From NCBI GenBank assembly GCA_012033335.1, contig JAAURB010000019.1:1-62743 (forward strand): a stretch of 62,743 nt of DNA. The letters run 5' to 3'. Positions within the stretch are counted from its first letter, which is position 1. Every line of letters begins with the position of its first letter. This DNA comes from Oscillatoriales cyanobacterium RM2_1_1. GTDB lineage: Bacteria; Cyanobacteriota; Cyanobacteriia; Cyanobacteriales; Microcoleaceae. The notes beneath the pieces were generated by a model. That model did no database searches and was not told the DNA's origin. It was given only the letters and a program-made list of their open reading frames with translations. Position numbers and translations under genes: made by a program. This document shows, in pieces, positions 34,575-45,289 of the stretch.

Positions 34575-36014
34575 ATGGACTTGTCTCCGCTGCTAAGAGG
34601 TTCTATGAATCCGTCTCCAGATCGTCCCGTCAAACCATCTCCGAAGCCTGATTTACCGGGTTCAGTCCATGAACCGATGAATGAGTCAAAGGAACTTGCT
34701 TCTCAGTCTCCCCCAATCGTAGAAGACTCCCATCCCCAAAAGGTCGATGCTTCAAAACCACAGCCCGTAGAGGAGGGATCCTCAGAAGATCAGACCGTAG
34801 CAGAAGCTCCCCAGGACTTAGTGTCAACTGGACTTGAAGAGAGTTTAGTTGAACAGAGCCTGGTTGAAGTAACTCCAGAGACAGAAAACCCAGTTGAAGG
34901 AAGCCCAGTTGAAGTGACCCCAGAGGCAGAGAACCCGGATATAGAAAATTCAGCCACTGCCTTATCTAGGAAAGCCAGTTCAGATGAAGCCAATGAAGAG
35001 CATTTAGATGAAGAGCATTTAGATGAAGAGCGTTTAGAGGACAAAAAGGCTGAAGAACCCTCAGATGAAGAGCGTTCAACTGCCGCCTCCCCGGATGAAG
35101 AATCATCTGAAGAAGAGTCATCCGAATCAGATCGCACCTGGCTCCACCCCATACCGCCCCCGAGTGAACCCCGTCAGTATCGAGCAATTGGTCTGGTTCA
35201 AGGTCGTTATACAGCGTCTGAGGAACAATTTACCCAGGGCATTTTGGTGACTGCTGAGGGTGCTATTATCGATGCCGTTCTGTTGGGAAGAGTCATGAGT
35301 CTTGTGAAAAAACATATTGATCTCGACCAGGAACATCTCTGGGTTGTCTATCCTCGAACTCGCCAGAATGAGGAAAACTTGCATGTTCAAATTGTTGGGG
35401 TCTGGGAACCTGAAACCTTACGGAAGTCTGAAGATGAAGTCACTGCAGAACCAGAAATTGATCCAGGACTTGAAGTAGAGCCTGAAGCCCATGAAGTAAT
35501 AGAGAGCGGGGCGGAGGCTAAACTGGACAAAGAATTCAGTGACCAACTCAGCGAACAGGGTTCCAAAGTAAAACATGGCTATTTTTCAATTCGGGGGGAG
35601 GCTGTTTATCAATCTCAAGACGAAGAAAAGTACGCCATTATCAAAATCCGTCAAGCTTCCCGCAAAGAAAGTGAAAAGCCGAAGTTCTTTAAACTAAAGC
35701 TGCTGGGCTTTATCGGGCCCAAAGCTGTAGGTCGCTTCTGGGACTTACATGTTCAATTGGCTAAGGACACCCTGGTGATTCAGGAGGGCCATGATATTGG
35801 TGTATTACCGGTCAAGCGCCGGAGTAGTGGGCCTCCATTTCGAGGCGGGGGTGGGGGCAGACCTCCTTTTAGAAAGAGTCCGGGTCAGTTTTCGAATAGA
35901 CCAACCGGCGAGAAACCCAAGCCTGTTGTTTCTCCAGTGCGGCGAGATCCCGATAGCAAACCCACTAAACCCCAACCTAAAACTCCAGATTCTAAAGATT
36001 CTAATCCGGAATGA
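34575..36014 (+). CDS. Cyanobacterial conserved protein with acidic repeat-rich N-terminus
   Basis: I do not recognise a named domain in this 479-residue protein. Residues 1-195 are strongly acidic and degenerate-repetitive (TPETENPVEG / TPEAENPDIE, then EEHLDEEHLDEERLEDK). Residues 200-305 form a compact conserved block (RQYRAIGLVQGRYTASEEQF, TQGILVTAEG, EHLWVVYPRTRQ). A second block spans about 335-410 (KHGYFSIRGEAVYQSQDEEK, KLKLLGFIGPKAVGRFWDL). The last 70 residues are basic and Gly/Pro-rich (SSGPPFRGGGGGRPPFRK), resembling an RNA-binding tail. The acidic head and basic tail suggest a nucleic-acid-associated or scaffold role; this is inference. An internal ATG at 34605, preceded by AGAGG, is an alternative start. 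Confidence 0.7.
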   Translation: MDLSPLLRGSMNPSPDRPVKPSPKPDLPGSVHEPMNESKELASQSPPIVEDSHPQKVDASKPQPVEEGSSEDQTVAEAPQDLVSTGLEESLVEQSLVEVTPETENPVEGSPVEVTPEAENPDIENSATALSRKASSDEANEEHLDEEHLDEERLEDKKAEEPSDEERSTAASPDEESSEEESSESDRTWLHPIPPPSEPRQYRAIGLVQGRYTASEEQFTQGILVTAEGAIIDAVLLGRVMSLVKKHIDLDQEHLWVVYPRTRQNEENLHVQIVGVWEPETLRKSEDEVTAEPEIDPGLEVEPEAHEVIESGAEAKLDKEFSDQLSEQGSKVKHGYFSIRGEAVYQSQDEEKYAIIKIRQASRKESEKPKFFKLKLLGFIGPKAVGRFWDLHVQLAKDTLVIQEGHDIGVLPVKRRSSGPPFRGGGGGRPPFRKSPGQFSNRPTGEKPKPVVSPVRRDPDSKPTKPQPKTPDSKDSNPE

Positions 36015-36147
36015 TCGGGGTAGTAATCCTGAGTTCATTCTGGAAAAATTGAATAGGGATGGGGAGTCAGGCTCTCAAACACAAAGTGGCTTACCCTTCT
36101 TGCTCACGGTCACAAACTCACAGTAACAACTGGATGGTTGTAGTCAA

Positions 36148-36244
36148 TTGTTAAATGGTAGGGGGTTTGGGACTTCGCCCCAGGAAGGGGGTACTGCCCC
36201 CTTCACCCCCAGATCAATCTTTGAATTAATTGCGTTAAGCTACT
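36148..36244 (+). repeat. Dispersed GC-rich hairpin repeat, copy B
   Basis: This is the fullest copy. It has a lead ATTGTTAAATGG, hairpin 1 (GGGACTTCGCCCC), hairpin 2 (GGGGGTACTGCCCCC), TTCACCCC and the tail AATTAATTGCGTTAAGCTAC. It lies between two converging genes. Confidence 0.75.
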
Positions 36245-36268
36245 CAAACTCCTTGTGGAGTGCTGGAG

Positions 36269-37438
36269 CTAAATCTGCGAACCGCGCAAATCCTGGGGCA
36301 GAAATGTTCTATTCAGGGGGAGGGGAGCTACCGGTTCGCTCAGCAGGAAGCTTCCGGCTTCAATCCACTGTTTGAGCTCCTGGGCAACCTGGCGAGAGCG
36401 AGCAACACTGGCTAGAGGTGCTGCCCGCACTGACTTGCCTTCAATCTGAATGGTTCCAGTTTTGAGCTGGCCATAGCTCACCAATCCAAAGGTGGGTTTG
36501 ACTCGGCGGGGGATTGAAAAATCCACCACTGGAACCACAATGTCTTGATCCTGAACGGCACAGCGTTCAACCACTTCTTCCCGCAACACCGGGAAGGGAA
36601 TTCCAACCCCGAGCATGAGGGAGGGGCCATAGTTTTTGAAATAGCATCCCCTGACCCAATGGGGATCCATCTGCCTGGCATCCCCAATCAAAGCCAATGT
36701 GGCAGCGGGGCCAATCGGAGTCCGATTCGCCAGACGTTTCTGTAAAGGAAAGTGCTGCGTCCCTTCCCAGCTAATATAGCCAATCCCACCCCCCAAAAAA
36801 ATTCGAGTTCCCACCCCGACTAATTGCAGGTCAGGATCATTAAATAAGGGGGCGATCGCCCCCACATTGGCATAAACCGCATTCCCCAAACCTGGCTGTA
36901 GAGGGCCAAGATAGGTAAACAAAGGGCGATCGCCCCCATTCACCCCGACAATAAAATTTTGATAGACATTGCGGGGATTGAACAGGTAAAACTGATTGAT
37001 CATGTCCCGGTTAATCGTTGTCTCAAATGAACTGCGGGGATAGCAATCACTCACCAAACCGGTGGCCCGCAGATGGATAGATTTCCCGGCAATCAGATCT
37101 TCGATTACATGGCCACCACCCCGTTCCCGCAGTTCCTCTCCTTCTTCAGTCACCTGAGCGGCTCCTAGATACAAATCCACCGCCCCAAACCCTGAGTAGG
37201 CTGGGACTCCATCTAGCCAGCAATGACGAATGTTGATCGGGGGATCTGTATGGCCAAGATTGAGAATTGCCCCAGAGGACTCCATCGGTTCAAAGGTACC
37301 CGTTGTAATCACATCTACGGCTTCGGCCACTGCCGTGACTCCCATCTCCGCCACTCGGGCCTTAACTTCCTCCACAGTCCAGACGACGGCAACCTGGCTC
37401 TGAATTTTTTGATTGATTTCGGGAATGGTTCTCAGCAT
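36269..37438 (-). CDS. Homocysteine-biosynthesis-type sulfur-incorporation protein
   Basis: The protein has 389 residues and matches the HcyBio family (formerly DUF39). Motifs seen are MLRTIPEINQKIQSQ, TTGTFEPMESSGAILNLGHT (about 47), GYISWEGTQHFP (about 226) and GARIF-type VGTRIFLGGG (about 212). In methanogens a homologue puts sulfur into aspartate semialdehyde-derived homocysteine. The archaeal form often carries extra domains (ferredoxin, CBS) that are absent here. Its job in cyanobacteria, which also have standard homocysteine routes, is not established. The gene is divergent from the small membrane-protein gene at 37549, with a 110-base spacer that must hold both promoters. Confidence 0.85.
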   Translation of the reverse strand: MLRTIPEINQKIQSQVAVVWTVEEVKARVAEMGVTAVAEAVDVITTGTFEPMESSGAILNLGHTDPPINIRHCWLDGVPAYSGFGAVDLYLGAAQVTEEGEELRERGGGHVIEDLIAGKSIHLRATGLVSDCYPRSSFETTINRDMINQFYLFNPRNVYQNFIVGVNGGDRPLFTYLGPLQPGLGNAVYANVGAIAPLFNDPDLQLVGVGTRIFLGGGIGYISWEGTQHFPLQKRLANRTPIGPAATLALIGDARQMDPHWVRGCYFKNYGPSLMLGVGIPFPVLREEVVERCAVQDQDIVVPVVDFSIPRRVKPTFGLVSYGQLKTGTIQIEGKSVRAAPLASVARSRQVAQELKQWIEAGSFLLSEPVAPLPLNRTFLPQDLRGSQI

Positions 37439-37548
37439 CAGAGGTTTTCAAGTGACAACATAAAAAAATGATTAATTGATGGGCTGATCCCGTCGATTCC
37501 CGATCCCTTGAACTAAGATCTAACGTGAAGTGAGAGGGAGAATTAAAC

Positions 37549-37686
37549 ATGTCTGATCTAAATCGTGGCATTATGAAGTTCAAGGGAGCCGATCAGCCCA
37601 TTGTCGTTTTGATTTCTGCCATTATCATCTTGGGCAGTGTGGGCTTTCTGATCTGGTGGGGATTGCAAACGGCCTATACATTCTAA
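37549..37686 (+). CDS. Conserved small single-helix membrane protein (45 residues)
   Basis: The frame reads MSDLNRGIMKFKGADQPIVV, then a transmembrane helix (LISAIIILGSVGFLIWWGL) and QTAYTF. A GGGAG sequence about 12 bases before the ATG can serve as ribosome binding site. This NRGIMKF...IWWGLQTAY pattern is familiar to me from small thylakoid-type cyanobacterial proteins, likely a photosystem-associated factor, but I cannot name it with confidence. It is easily missed because of its length. Confidence 0.75.
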   Translation: MSDLNRGIMKFKGADQPIVVLISAIIILGSVGFLIWWGLQTAYTF

Positions 37687-37862
37687 AGCAAGGTCTATCC
37701 ATCAAGCTTTAACCATTGCCAAGGTTGGCAGAAGCAAGCCTCTAGATTTTGATACAACTTGATAGGGCAAGCCATCACCCATGGTAATTGGGACTATTCA
37801 CCTAGTCGCCTCAGAATTGTTGGCTGAGGATTTTTGAACTCTGGCTTCCCGGATAACGTCCT

Positions 37863-39599
37863 ATGATTAACACTGAACGTTCTCCTCAGTATGAAACCAT
37901 GGGATTTTTCATTCATCGTTTAAGTGACTATCGTTTAACTTACTTAAATTGGAGTTTTCCCCAATTCAGGATATTCTGCCTGGCGATCGCCTTGCTAGCA
38001 GTCCTTGGGGTAGAGAGAAAGTCAGTGGCAAATGATCTGACGTTCTCTGGAACGAATCCATTCCCTAACCCCCTGATTCAAGCCCAGTCCCCCAGTCCAG
38101 CCCAGATTATTTATGTCGATCCCACCACCGGAATCGATAGTGCCGGGTCTACTGGCACCCAGGCCAGCCCTCTGAAAACGATTACCGCTGCTTTACAGCG
38201 GGTGAAGCCTGGAGTGACAATTCAGCTTGCGCCAGGTATCTATTCCCAGGAAGCTGGGGAAGTGTTTCCCCTATTAATTCCTGATGGAGTGATATTGCGG
38301 GGAGACAGCGCCAACAACGGTCAGAATATTTTGATTGTGGGGGGAGGCAACTTTGTCAGTCCTACCTTTGCTCGCCAGAATGTTACCTTGCGAACCGCTG
38401 AGGGAGCCAGTCAAATTCTCGGGGTGACAATCACCAACCCGAACACCCGGGGAACGGCCCTGTGGATCGAAACGTCAAATCCCACTGTGATGAATTCTAC
38501 CTTCGTCAACAGCAAACGGGATGGGATTTTTATCAGTGCGGAGGCCAATCCTAAAGTCACAGCGAATATCTTTGCTCAGAATGAAGGAAATGGAATTTCT
38601 GTAGCCCGCTCTGGTCAGGGAGAAATCCGGAATAATCTGTTTCAAAATACCGGATTTGGCATTTCAGTCAATGATCAAGCGGCTCCCCTGATTGCTGAGA
38701 ACAAGATTATTGAGAACCAGGACGGCATCGTCGTCTCTCACACCGCAACCCCCACGTTAAGAAATAATTTGATTGAAAAGAATGTTCGTGATGGGGTGGT
38801 GGCGATCGCTCAGGCCCAACCTGACATGGGAACAGCCAGTAACCCCGGACAAAATATCATCCAGGATAACGGTCGCCATGATGTCTTCAATGCGACCCGA
38901 GGACTGACGATTGGGGCAGTGGGGAATCAAATTGATCCAGAAAAGATTTCGGGTGAAATTGAGTTTGTGGCGGCAACGGTTCAGCCCCCCAATGTTTCAG
39001 TAGGAGCAGGGAGCCTGTCCGATCTGCGGGGTCACTGGGCCCAGCCATTTATTGAGGCGTTAATCGCCCAGAGGATCATGTCGGGGTTTGAGGATGGTTC
39101 TTTCCGCCCGGATGCCGCGATTACCCGGGTGCAGTTTGCCACGATTGTCCAAAAAGCCTTCAATCCAGCTCCTCAGCAGCCTGAAATTGAATTCCCTGAC
39201 GTGGCTGATAACTTTTGGGGTTACCAGGCGATTCAAGCGGCCTACCGGGCTAAATTTCTCTCCGGCTTTCCCGATGGCAAGTTTCGCCCCAACGATCAGA
39301 TTACCCGAGTTCAAAGCCTGGTGGGTCTGGCCAATGGACTGGGTTATCCCTCCGGAAATCCAGAGATCATCTCTCGCTATCAAGATGCTAGCGCAGTTCC
39401 AGCTTGGGCATTACAACCCCTGGCTGGGGCCACTGAAAAGCAGCTTGTGGTCAACTATCCCCAACGCGATCGCCTCAATCCCAATCAACCGGCTACTCGG
39501 GCGGATGTTGCAGCGTTTGTCTACCAGGCTTTGGTTAACTTGGGGAAGGCTCAAGCGATTCCTTCCCCATACCTGGTGCAGTCCCGGCCAGCCCAGTAG
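37863..39599 (+). CDS. Secreted beta-helix (DUF1565) protein with three S-layer homology domains
   Basis: The protein has 578 residues. A signal-type hydrophobic segment (about 36-54, FCLAIALLAVLGVE) suggests export. Residues 78-375 are a right-handed parallel beta-helix (IIYVDPTTGIDSAGSTGTQA, NPTVMNSTFVNSKRDGIFIS, GEIRNNLFQNTGFGISV, DGIVVSHTATPTLRNN). Three SLH units follow (about 383-430 LRGHWAQPFIEALI; 444-493 FPDVADNFWGYQAI; 505-560 ASAVPAWALQPLAG). In cyanobacteria SLH domains tie outer-membrane or surface proteins to peptidoglycan-linked polymer; the beta-helix may bind or cut a polysaccharide. No catalytic residues can be assigned. Translation could also start at internal Met 13. Confidence 0.85.
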   Translation: MINTERSPQYETMGFFIHRLSDYRLTYLNWSFPQFRIFCLAIALLAVLGVERKSVANDLTFSGTNPFPNPLIQAQSPSPAQIIYVDPTTGIDSAGSTGTQASPLKTITAALQRVKPGVTIQLAPGIYSQEAGEVFPLLIPDGVILRGDSANNGQNILIVGGGNFVSPTFARQNVTLRTAEGASQILGVTITNPNTRGTALWIETSNPTVMNSTFVNSKRDGIFISAEANPKVTANIFAQNEGNGISVARSGQGEIRNNLFQNTGFGISVNDQAAPLIAENKIIENQDGIVVSHTATPTLRNNLIEKNVRDGVVAIAQAQPDMGTASNPGQNIIQDNGRHDVFNATRGLTIGAVGNQIDPEKISGEIEFVAATVQPPNVSVGAGSLSDLRGHWAQPFIEALIAQRIMSGFEDGSFRPDAAITRVQFATIVQKAFNPAPQQPEIEFPDVADNFWGYQAIQAAYRAKFLSGFPDGKFRPNDQITRVQSLVGLANGLGYPSGNPEIISRYQDASAVPAWALQPLAGATEKQLVVNYPQRDRLNPNQPATRADVAAFVYQALVNLGKAQAIPSPYLVQSRPAQ

Positions 39600-39635
39600 T
39601 TGATTTGAACAGCTCAATCCAATGAAAAATTGGAC

Positions 39636-41105
39636 TTAGCTCAATACCCACTGAACCAGCATCCGTACCGCAAACCCGGTTGCGCCGGTGCTCTTGTAAC
39701 CGTTGTCTTTATCAGCCCAGACGGTTCCGGCAATATCCAGATGGGCCCAGGGGGTTTCTTTGACAAATTGCTTCAGGAACAGGGCGGCTGTGATTGCCCC
39801 TCCTGAACGGGGGCCAGTGTTTTTCATGTCAGCATGGATGGCTTTCAAACCCTCAAAATAGCTTTCCTCCAGGGGCATCCGCCAGAGCTTTTCCCCCGTG
39901 ACTTGGGCAGCAGTTTCCAGTTCCATGGCCAGGTTGTCACTGGTGCTCCAGAGCCCGGCAATATCGTTGCCCAAAGCAACCACGCAAGCCCCGGTCAGGG
40001 TCGCCAAATCAACAATGGCGTCAACCCCGAGTTTGTCAGCAAACACCAGGGCATCCGCCAAAGTCAAGCGGCCCTCCGCATCCGTGTTGTTCACTTCAAT
40101 GGTTTTGCCGTTAGAGGCGGTGAGAAAATCTCCAGGATGCATTGCCCGCCCGCTGATCATGTTTTCAGTCACCGCGCTGATAAAATGAACTTCTACATCT
40201 GGCTTCAACTGACCCACAGCCTTAGCTGCCCCGAAGGTTGCGGCTGCGCCCCCCATATCAGTTTTCATCATTTCGATGCTACTCGCCCCCACCTTCAGGT
40301 TTAGACCCCCTGAATCAAACGTCAGTCCCTTGCCGACAATTGCAAGTCGGCGACGGGGTGCTTTTTCCGGCTTATAAATCAGATGAATAAATTTTGGCGG
40401 AATTTCAGCCGCCTGGGCTACCCCGAGAAAGGCTCCCATTCCCAGCTTTGCACAGTCTTCCTGGTCTAAAATTTCCAGCTCAAAGCCATAGTCCTGGGCC
40501 AGGGATTCTGCTATCTCGGCCATGGTCAGAGCGTTCAAGGTATTGGCAGGGGCGGCAATCAGTTCCCGCGCCAGAAACACCCCAGAACAAACGGTTTGGC
40601 CATGGGTAACGGCGGCTTCCGTGCTAGCCAGTCCCAGGAGTTCAACCTGTTCAAGCTTGAGCCCTTTTTCCTCTAATTCTGATTTGAAGCGATTGTCCTG
40701 GTAAAGGGCAAGTTCTACCCCTTCGACAATAGCCTGGGTAGAAGCGGCGGGGGTTTCACAGACGGGTAGGCTGATTCCCAGAGTCTCACACTTGATTGAT
40801 TTAGCCAGCCGTGCGGCATTTCCTGCCCCCACCCTCAGGGTCTCTAGTTTCAGATCCTCAGGCTTTCCCAGACCGATAAGAATAACTTTGCGAATCGGGC
40901 TATTGCCGCCCACTCGAGTAGAGGCACTGTGACCAGCTTTGCCCTCAAACCCGGTCTCTGCGATCAATTCCTGTAGGGTTCCAGCCAATTTTTCATCGAG
41001 CTGAGCCAGATCTCCGCTCAAACTCAGTTCATTCTCAAATAATCCAATAGCCAGGGTTTCCCCAGTCCAATCCGAGCGTAACGTATCTGTAACTCGAAAT
41101 TCCAT
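39636..41105 (-). CDS. pepA: Leucyl aminopeptidase (M17)
   Basis: PepA is a cytoplasmic hexameric, two-metal aminopeptidase that trims N-terminal residues during peptide turnover. The 489-residue protein from the ATG at 41105 ([16 protein letters not shown]) has the family start; the open frame runs 24 codons further upstream, but those residues are not family-like. Key blocks: [16 protein letters not shown] (metal Lys/Asp), [10 protein letters not shown], and the signature [17 protein letters not shown] (metal Asp/Glu and catalytic Arg), then [12 protein letters not shown] and WRMPLEESY. All expected ligands are present. Confidence 0.95.
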   Translation of the reverse strand: MEFRVTDTLRSDWTGETLAIGLFENELSLSGDLAQLDEKLAGTLQELIAETGFEGKAGHSASTRVGGNSPIRKVILIGLGKPEDLKLETLRVGAGNAARLAKSIKCETLGISLPVCETPAASTQAIVEGVELALYQDNRFKSELEEKGLKLEQVELLGLASTEAAVTHGQTVCSGVFLARELIAAPANTLNALTMAEIAESLAQDYGFELEILDQEDCAKLGMGAFLGVAQAAEIPPKFIHLIYKPEKAPRRRLAIVGKGLTFDSGGLNLKVGASSIEMMKTDMGGAAATFGAAKAVGQLKPDVEVHFISAVTENMISGRAMHPGDFLTASNGKTIEVNNTDAEGRLTLADALVFADKLGVDAIVDLATLTGACVVALGNDIAGLWSTSDNLAMELETAAQVTGEKLWRMPLEESYFEGLKAIHADMKNTGPRSGGAITAALFLKQFVKETPWAHLDIAGTVWADKDNGYKSTGATGFAVRMLVQWVLS

Positions 41106-41393
41106 ACTGTGTCTTTGTTGTGAAGTCCTTGTGATATCCAACACTATAACTGAACTTTCTCTTGGACTCAGGAACATTCTGCCGAATCAGCAAAAGGTCA
41201 GTAAAAGGCAGATGTCGAGGATTCAGACCTGGCTCAAGGGGCTCAACCCCTGGCTACATTTTTGAAGTGAATCGGTTCAGATTGACTGGGTTGGTGTCGA
41301 GCTTGTACTGAACTTTTAAATCCCAGGCAAGATACCTGTACAAAAATCTGCAAATTTGATACAGCAATCCTATCTCATTTGTGAAAAAGATTA

Positions 41394-41461
41394 GAGAGGG
41401 GGGTTTGGGGACTTCGTCCCCAAGAAGGGGGCAAAGCCTCTTATTCACAAATCATTTGTGA
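41394..41461 (+). repeat. Dispersed GC-rich hairpin repeat, copy C, with terminator-like hairpin of hetR
   Basis: GGGGGTTTGGGGACTTCG, then TCCCC and AAGAAGGGGGCAAAGCC, forms hairpin 1 (GGGGA-CTTCG-TCCCC) and a degenerate hairpin 2. The conserved tail is replaced by CACAAATCATTTGTG (41447-41461), a separate inverted repeat 16 bases past the hetR stop. Confidence 0.6.
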
Positions 41462-41476
41462 TTGCTATGAAGATTC

Positions 41477-42782
<1,306 letters not shown>

Positions 42783-42902
42783 TGCAGGCATCTTGCCTGC
42801 TGAGAAACGCTGGAATTTTTTTGAAATTCTAAAAAAGTTCGTACAGCGTTGGAAACGCTGCTGGAGCCAGAGAGGTGGCGGCGCACCGTGCCGCCACCTC
42901 TC
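42783..42902. repeat. Cluster of three hairpins upstream of hetR
   Basis: Hairpin 1 is GCAGGCATCTTGCCTGC (about 42784-42800, 7-base arms). Hairpin 2 is CAGCGTTGGAAACGCTG (about 42845-42861, 6-base arms). Hairpin 3 pairs GAGAGGTGGCGGC (42870-42882) with GCCGCCACCTCTC (42890-42902), a perfect 13-base arm. The first resembles a palindromic repeat scattered in many cyanobacterial genomes. Confidence 0.65.
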
Positions 42903-42958
42903 AAATCTGTACCTCACATGATGAGGCATCGCTATAAAAAACTCTAAAAAAAACTTCC

Positions 42959-42996
42959 AAAGTCAGCAGTCAGTTCAAGGGCTGACTGCTGACTTT
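42959..42996 (-). terminator. Terminator of sqdB
   Basis: AAAGTCAGCAGTCAG (42959-42973) pairs perfectly with CTGACTGCTGACTTT (42982-42996) around an 8-base loop, 40 bases past the sqdB stop; flanking T/A runs make it functional on the minus strand. Confidence 0.85.
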
Positions 42997-43035
42997 AGCT
43001 AACTTTTTCTTCGAGCTAAATCGTGGCTGGTCAGT

Positions 43036-44226
<1,191 letters not shown>

Positions 44227-44312
44227 TCAGTTTGCCGATATTGGGTTAATGTATCAGGAATTGGTACCCTGTGAACCTTATTTTGTTAAAATTACTGGAT
44301 CAAATCCTGAGT

Positions 44313-44903
44313 TTATCTGCCAAGCTCGTGGGCGAAGTTTGCCCAGCGGACAAATTCAAAGGGCCCTGCCACCGAACCCCAAATCAGTTCTTCTGTGTCC
44401 GGGTGACGGCCCCGATCCAAACTAATCAAGCCCTGTTCACTCACTTCAAATTCGCTGTCTAGATAGGTGGTTTGTCCCTTGCGCTCCACCATGCAACCTT
44501 TTCCCGGTTCTACACAAGCCTTAAAGCTATGACCTGTCCAATAGGCAATAAAGGTACAGCCGGGCAGTTTCCGGACTCGTTCGGGAATAAGGGCTTGTAA
44601 CCGTTCCGGCTGGCGAGAGGAACCGTAGAATTCTTCCTGATTTTCGATGGCGTAGTTCTCCACTTCAACATGATCGCCAACAGCAATAAACTTGAGAATC
44701 CGCACCCGGTAGGGTTGGTTCAGGGCAATGTCGTAGGCTTGCTCCAGATAAAGGCTAATGCCATCAAGAAGTTCTACAGGCAGAGGCCGCATACACACCC
44801 GAATATGGGCGAAAAAAGGCGGATTTTCAAAGGCTTGGGCTTGATTACTAAAATCTGCTGCCATCCATCGGGCAAAGGTCAAGGTATCAGTAGAATGAGT
44901 CAT
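44313..44903 (-). CDS. cpcT: Phycobilin:phycocyanin lyase of the CpcT/CpeT family
   Basis: CpcT attaches phycocyanobilin to Cys-153 of beta-phycocyanin in the phycobilisome. The 196-residue protein has the family layout: LTFARWMAADFSNQAQAFENP, FFAHIRVCMRPLP, LYLEQAYDIALNQPYRVRIL, NQEEFYGSSRQPERL, GCTFIAYWTGHSFKACVEPG (about 116, conserved Cys/Tyr), then TTYLDSEFEV and GLISLDRGRHPDTEELIWGS. It is a single beta-barrel lyase. CpcT and CpeT subtypes differ little, so the target could be phycoerythrin if the organism has it. Its presence implies phycobilisomes. Confidence 0.92.
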   Translation of the reverse strand: MTHSTDTLTFARWMAADFSNQAQAFENPPFFAHIRVCMRPLPVELLDGISLYLEQAYDIALNQPYRVRILKFIAVGDHVEVENYAIENQEEFYGSSRQPERLQALIPERVRKLPGCTFIAYWTGHSFKACVEPGKGCMVERKGQTTYLDSEFEVSEQGLISLDRGRHPDTEELIWGSVAGPFEFVRWANFAHELGR

Positions 44904-45028
44904 TCAAGAATTACAACTAAAGACTACCAGTCAAAAACAACAAGTCAAAACATTACAACTCATCATTACAACTCAACGTTACGATTTCAAATCTAAGTAG
45001 ATAATTGTAATTAATTGTTAAACGGATA

Positions 45029-45101
45029 ATTGTTAAATGGAGGGGACATTGCCCCCTCACCCCATCAATCTGCTAATTAATGGCGCGAGCAAGCTACTTA
45101 C
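45029..45101 (+). repeat. Dispersed GC-rich hairpin repeat, copy D
   Basis: ATTGTTAAATGGAGGGGACA, then TTGCCCC, TCACCCCATCAATCTGCTAA and a tail GCAAGCTACTTACT. This copy keeps only one GC hairpin (GGGGACATTGCCCC) but retains both flanks. It lies in the 386-base spacer (44904-45289) between cpcT and the M43 gene; I see no gene in the rest of that spacer. Confidence 0.65.
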
Positions 45102-45289
45102 TGCTCCATAAACGTCTCCCTTTAGCAAAGAACTCAACTGGAATGAATCAGATGTGAGAAACTTGAGAAAGTAACAGAACTCCTCAGCAAGTCCCGCTCC
45201 ACCTGATTGAAATAACCAAAAATCCTGCCTAGCTGATTTGAGGACTGATTACAAACCTTGATTATTTTCTGAGCAAAGGAGTCAAACCC

